From Methylomonas sp. (GTDB lineage: Bacteria; Pseudomonadota; Gammaproteobacteria; Methylococcales; Methylomonadaceae), in contig JALXCS010000122.1 of NCBI GenBank assembly GCA_026990815.1, forward strand, positions 1-6,870: DNA of 6,870 bases. Reading direction: 5' to 3'. Positions 6,290 through 6,870 of the stretch are shown piece after piece. Below the pieces are notes generated by a model that saw nothing but the letters and a program-made list of their open reading frames with translations, did no database searches and was not told where the DNA came from. How positions within the stretch are numbered: the stretch's first letter is position 1; each line of letters opens with the position of its first letter. The position numbers and the translations under genes were made by a program.

Positions 6290-6810
6290 AACTGAAATCC
6301 GGGTGTGCTATTACTCTGCTACTGGTTTCATTAATGGCTGCCGGCAAGGATGAGTTGAGTATGCGCCTGTTAATCAATCATAAAGCCATCAATCCGGCTG
6401 GGCAAATTCAACTCGCCGATTCTGTGGATGCAATCAATATTGGTTTTCGGCTATCGAAAGACAAATCAAATATGAAACTGACAGGGCTGCGTCCTGCGGC
6501 CTGGATTCGCCGCAAAACTGAAAGTGATCCATCTTGCAGCCAGCTTGTTCATAACTATTTGGCAAAAGGCAAAACCGCCGCTGATGATATTCCCCTGAAC
6601 GGATTTAATTTTGTTACCCTGAATGAGGATAATACAATTGCAGTGATGAACCCTCGCCTGGATCTGGCAACCTCCAATCTGGTCGCGCTGACTCGACTTA
6701 AAAGTCAAGTTGCCGACTGGACACTGTCAGCCAATGGGAAAGAACTATACTATCCACGCTCAAGAATACCCCGTTTGCCCATCAATGATCTGAAATTTTT
6801 CAGACAATAA
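6286..6810 (+). CDS. Small exported protein, start of a YncE/cytochrome-d1-type propeller
   Basis: A 174-residue protein. Seen: a Sec-type signal peptide with two lysines at the start and a hydrophobic core (about 8-19), with cleavage plausible after Ala-Ala-Gly20. Residues 26-75 look like a small beta domain with a marked LRPAAWIRR (68-76). C84 lies in a helix-like stretch (82-95). Residues 108-123 (NFVTLNEDNTIAVMNP) and 143-156 (ADWTLSANGKELYY) read like strands of a YVTN/YncE beta-propeller blade. From memory, similar starts precede full-length propellers of the cytochrome-d1-like family in methylotrophs and related bacteria; I could not check this. Here the protein stops after about one blade, so it is either a short stand-alone form or a truncation. 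Its ATG overlaps the oxidase stop as ATGA and has no Shine-Dalgarno of its own, so translation is probably coupled. Inferred role: an exported partner of the oxidase. Confidence 0.75.
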   Translation: MKLKSGCAITLLLVSLMAAGKDELSMRLLINHKAINPAGQIQLADSVDAINIGFRLSKDKSNMKLTGLRPAAWIRRKTESDPSCSQLVHNYLAKGKTAADDIPLNGFNFVTLNEDNTIAVMNPRLDLATSNLVALTRLKSQVADWTLSANGKELYYPRSRIPRLPINDLKFFRQ

Positions 6811-6825
6811 CGAACGCAAAGGAGC

Positions 6826-6870
6826 ATGATGCTCATCGAGGTTGTCGAAGAAGCTCGAACAGGCCTGTTT
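6826..6870 (+). CDS. Possible start of a fourth operon gene, cut by window end
   Basis: After a 15-base gap, AAGGAG at 6819-6824 is followed by two adjacent ATG codons (6826 and 6829). They open a frame reading MMLIEVVEEARTGLF that is still open at the window edge. The ATG at 6829 has the better spacing (4 bases, still short). Only about 15 codons are visible, so no family can be named. The close spacing without a terminator would make it a fourth member of the operon. Confidence 0.45.
   Translation, partial: MMLIEVVEEARTGLF

Noticed and set aside
6836..6857. Short inverted repeat TCGAG...CTCGA near the right edge
   Set aside because: Five-base arms with a loop over ten bases, no T tract, and inside a plausible coding start; not a terminator.
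6730..6870. Frameshift that would extend the small exported protein into a longer propeller
   Set aside because: The other two forward frames hit stops before or near 6830 and show no blade-like sequence.

Overview
The window looks like part of one compact plus-strand operon from a Gram-negative, probably proteobacterial, genome of moderate GC. The clues are a lipobox-type signal peptide, a Sec signal peptide and AGGAG/GGAGG ribosome binding sites. I cannot name the genus; beta- or gammaproteobacterial nitrifiers, methylotrophs or metal oxidisers would all fit. Plus-strand genes fill almost the whole window. There is no gene-free stretch over 300 bases, and I saw no tRNA, rRNA, CRISPR array, insertion sequence or convincing terminator.

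Layout: (1) 1-88 is an AT-rich leader that opens with TATAAT and carries a ribosome binding site. (2) 89-793 encodes a 234-aa single jelly-roll (lectin/CBM-like) protein with no recognisable export signal. (3) After 18 bases, 812-6289 encodes an 1825-aa giant multicopper oxidase with a lipoprotein signal peptide. It is built from three tandem two-domain cupredoxin units. (4) 6286-6810 overlaps it by ATGA and encodes a 174-aa Sec-exported protein that resembles the leading part of a beta-propeller protein. (5) A fourth reading frame may start at 6826/6829 and run off the window edge.

The centrepiece is the giant oxidase. Its size and six-cupredoxin layout recall the MofA/MnxG class of bacterial metal (Mn, possibly Fe) oxidases and, more loosely, the Geobacter outer-membrane oxidase OmpB. 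A full set of type 1, 2 and 3 copper ligands is visible, but only at the junction of unit 1 and unit 2. The ligands run in permuted order (HxxHxH, HCHxxxH, then HxH, HxH), and the equivalent places in the remaining domains are degenerate. A reasonable inference is that the cluster makes a cell-surface or periplasmic, lipid-anchored oxidase with two dedicated partners: a jelly-roll protein and a small exported propeller-like protein. The substrate cannot be decided from sequence alone; Mn(II), Fe(II), Cu(I) and organic donors all remain possible.
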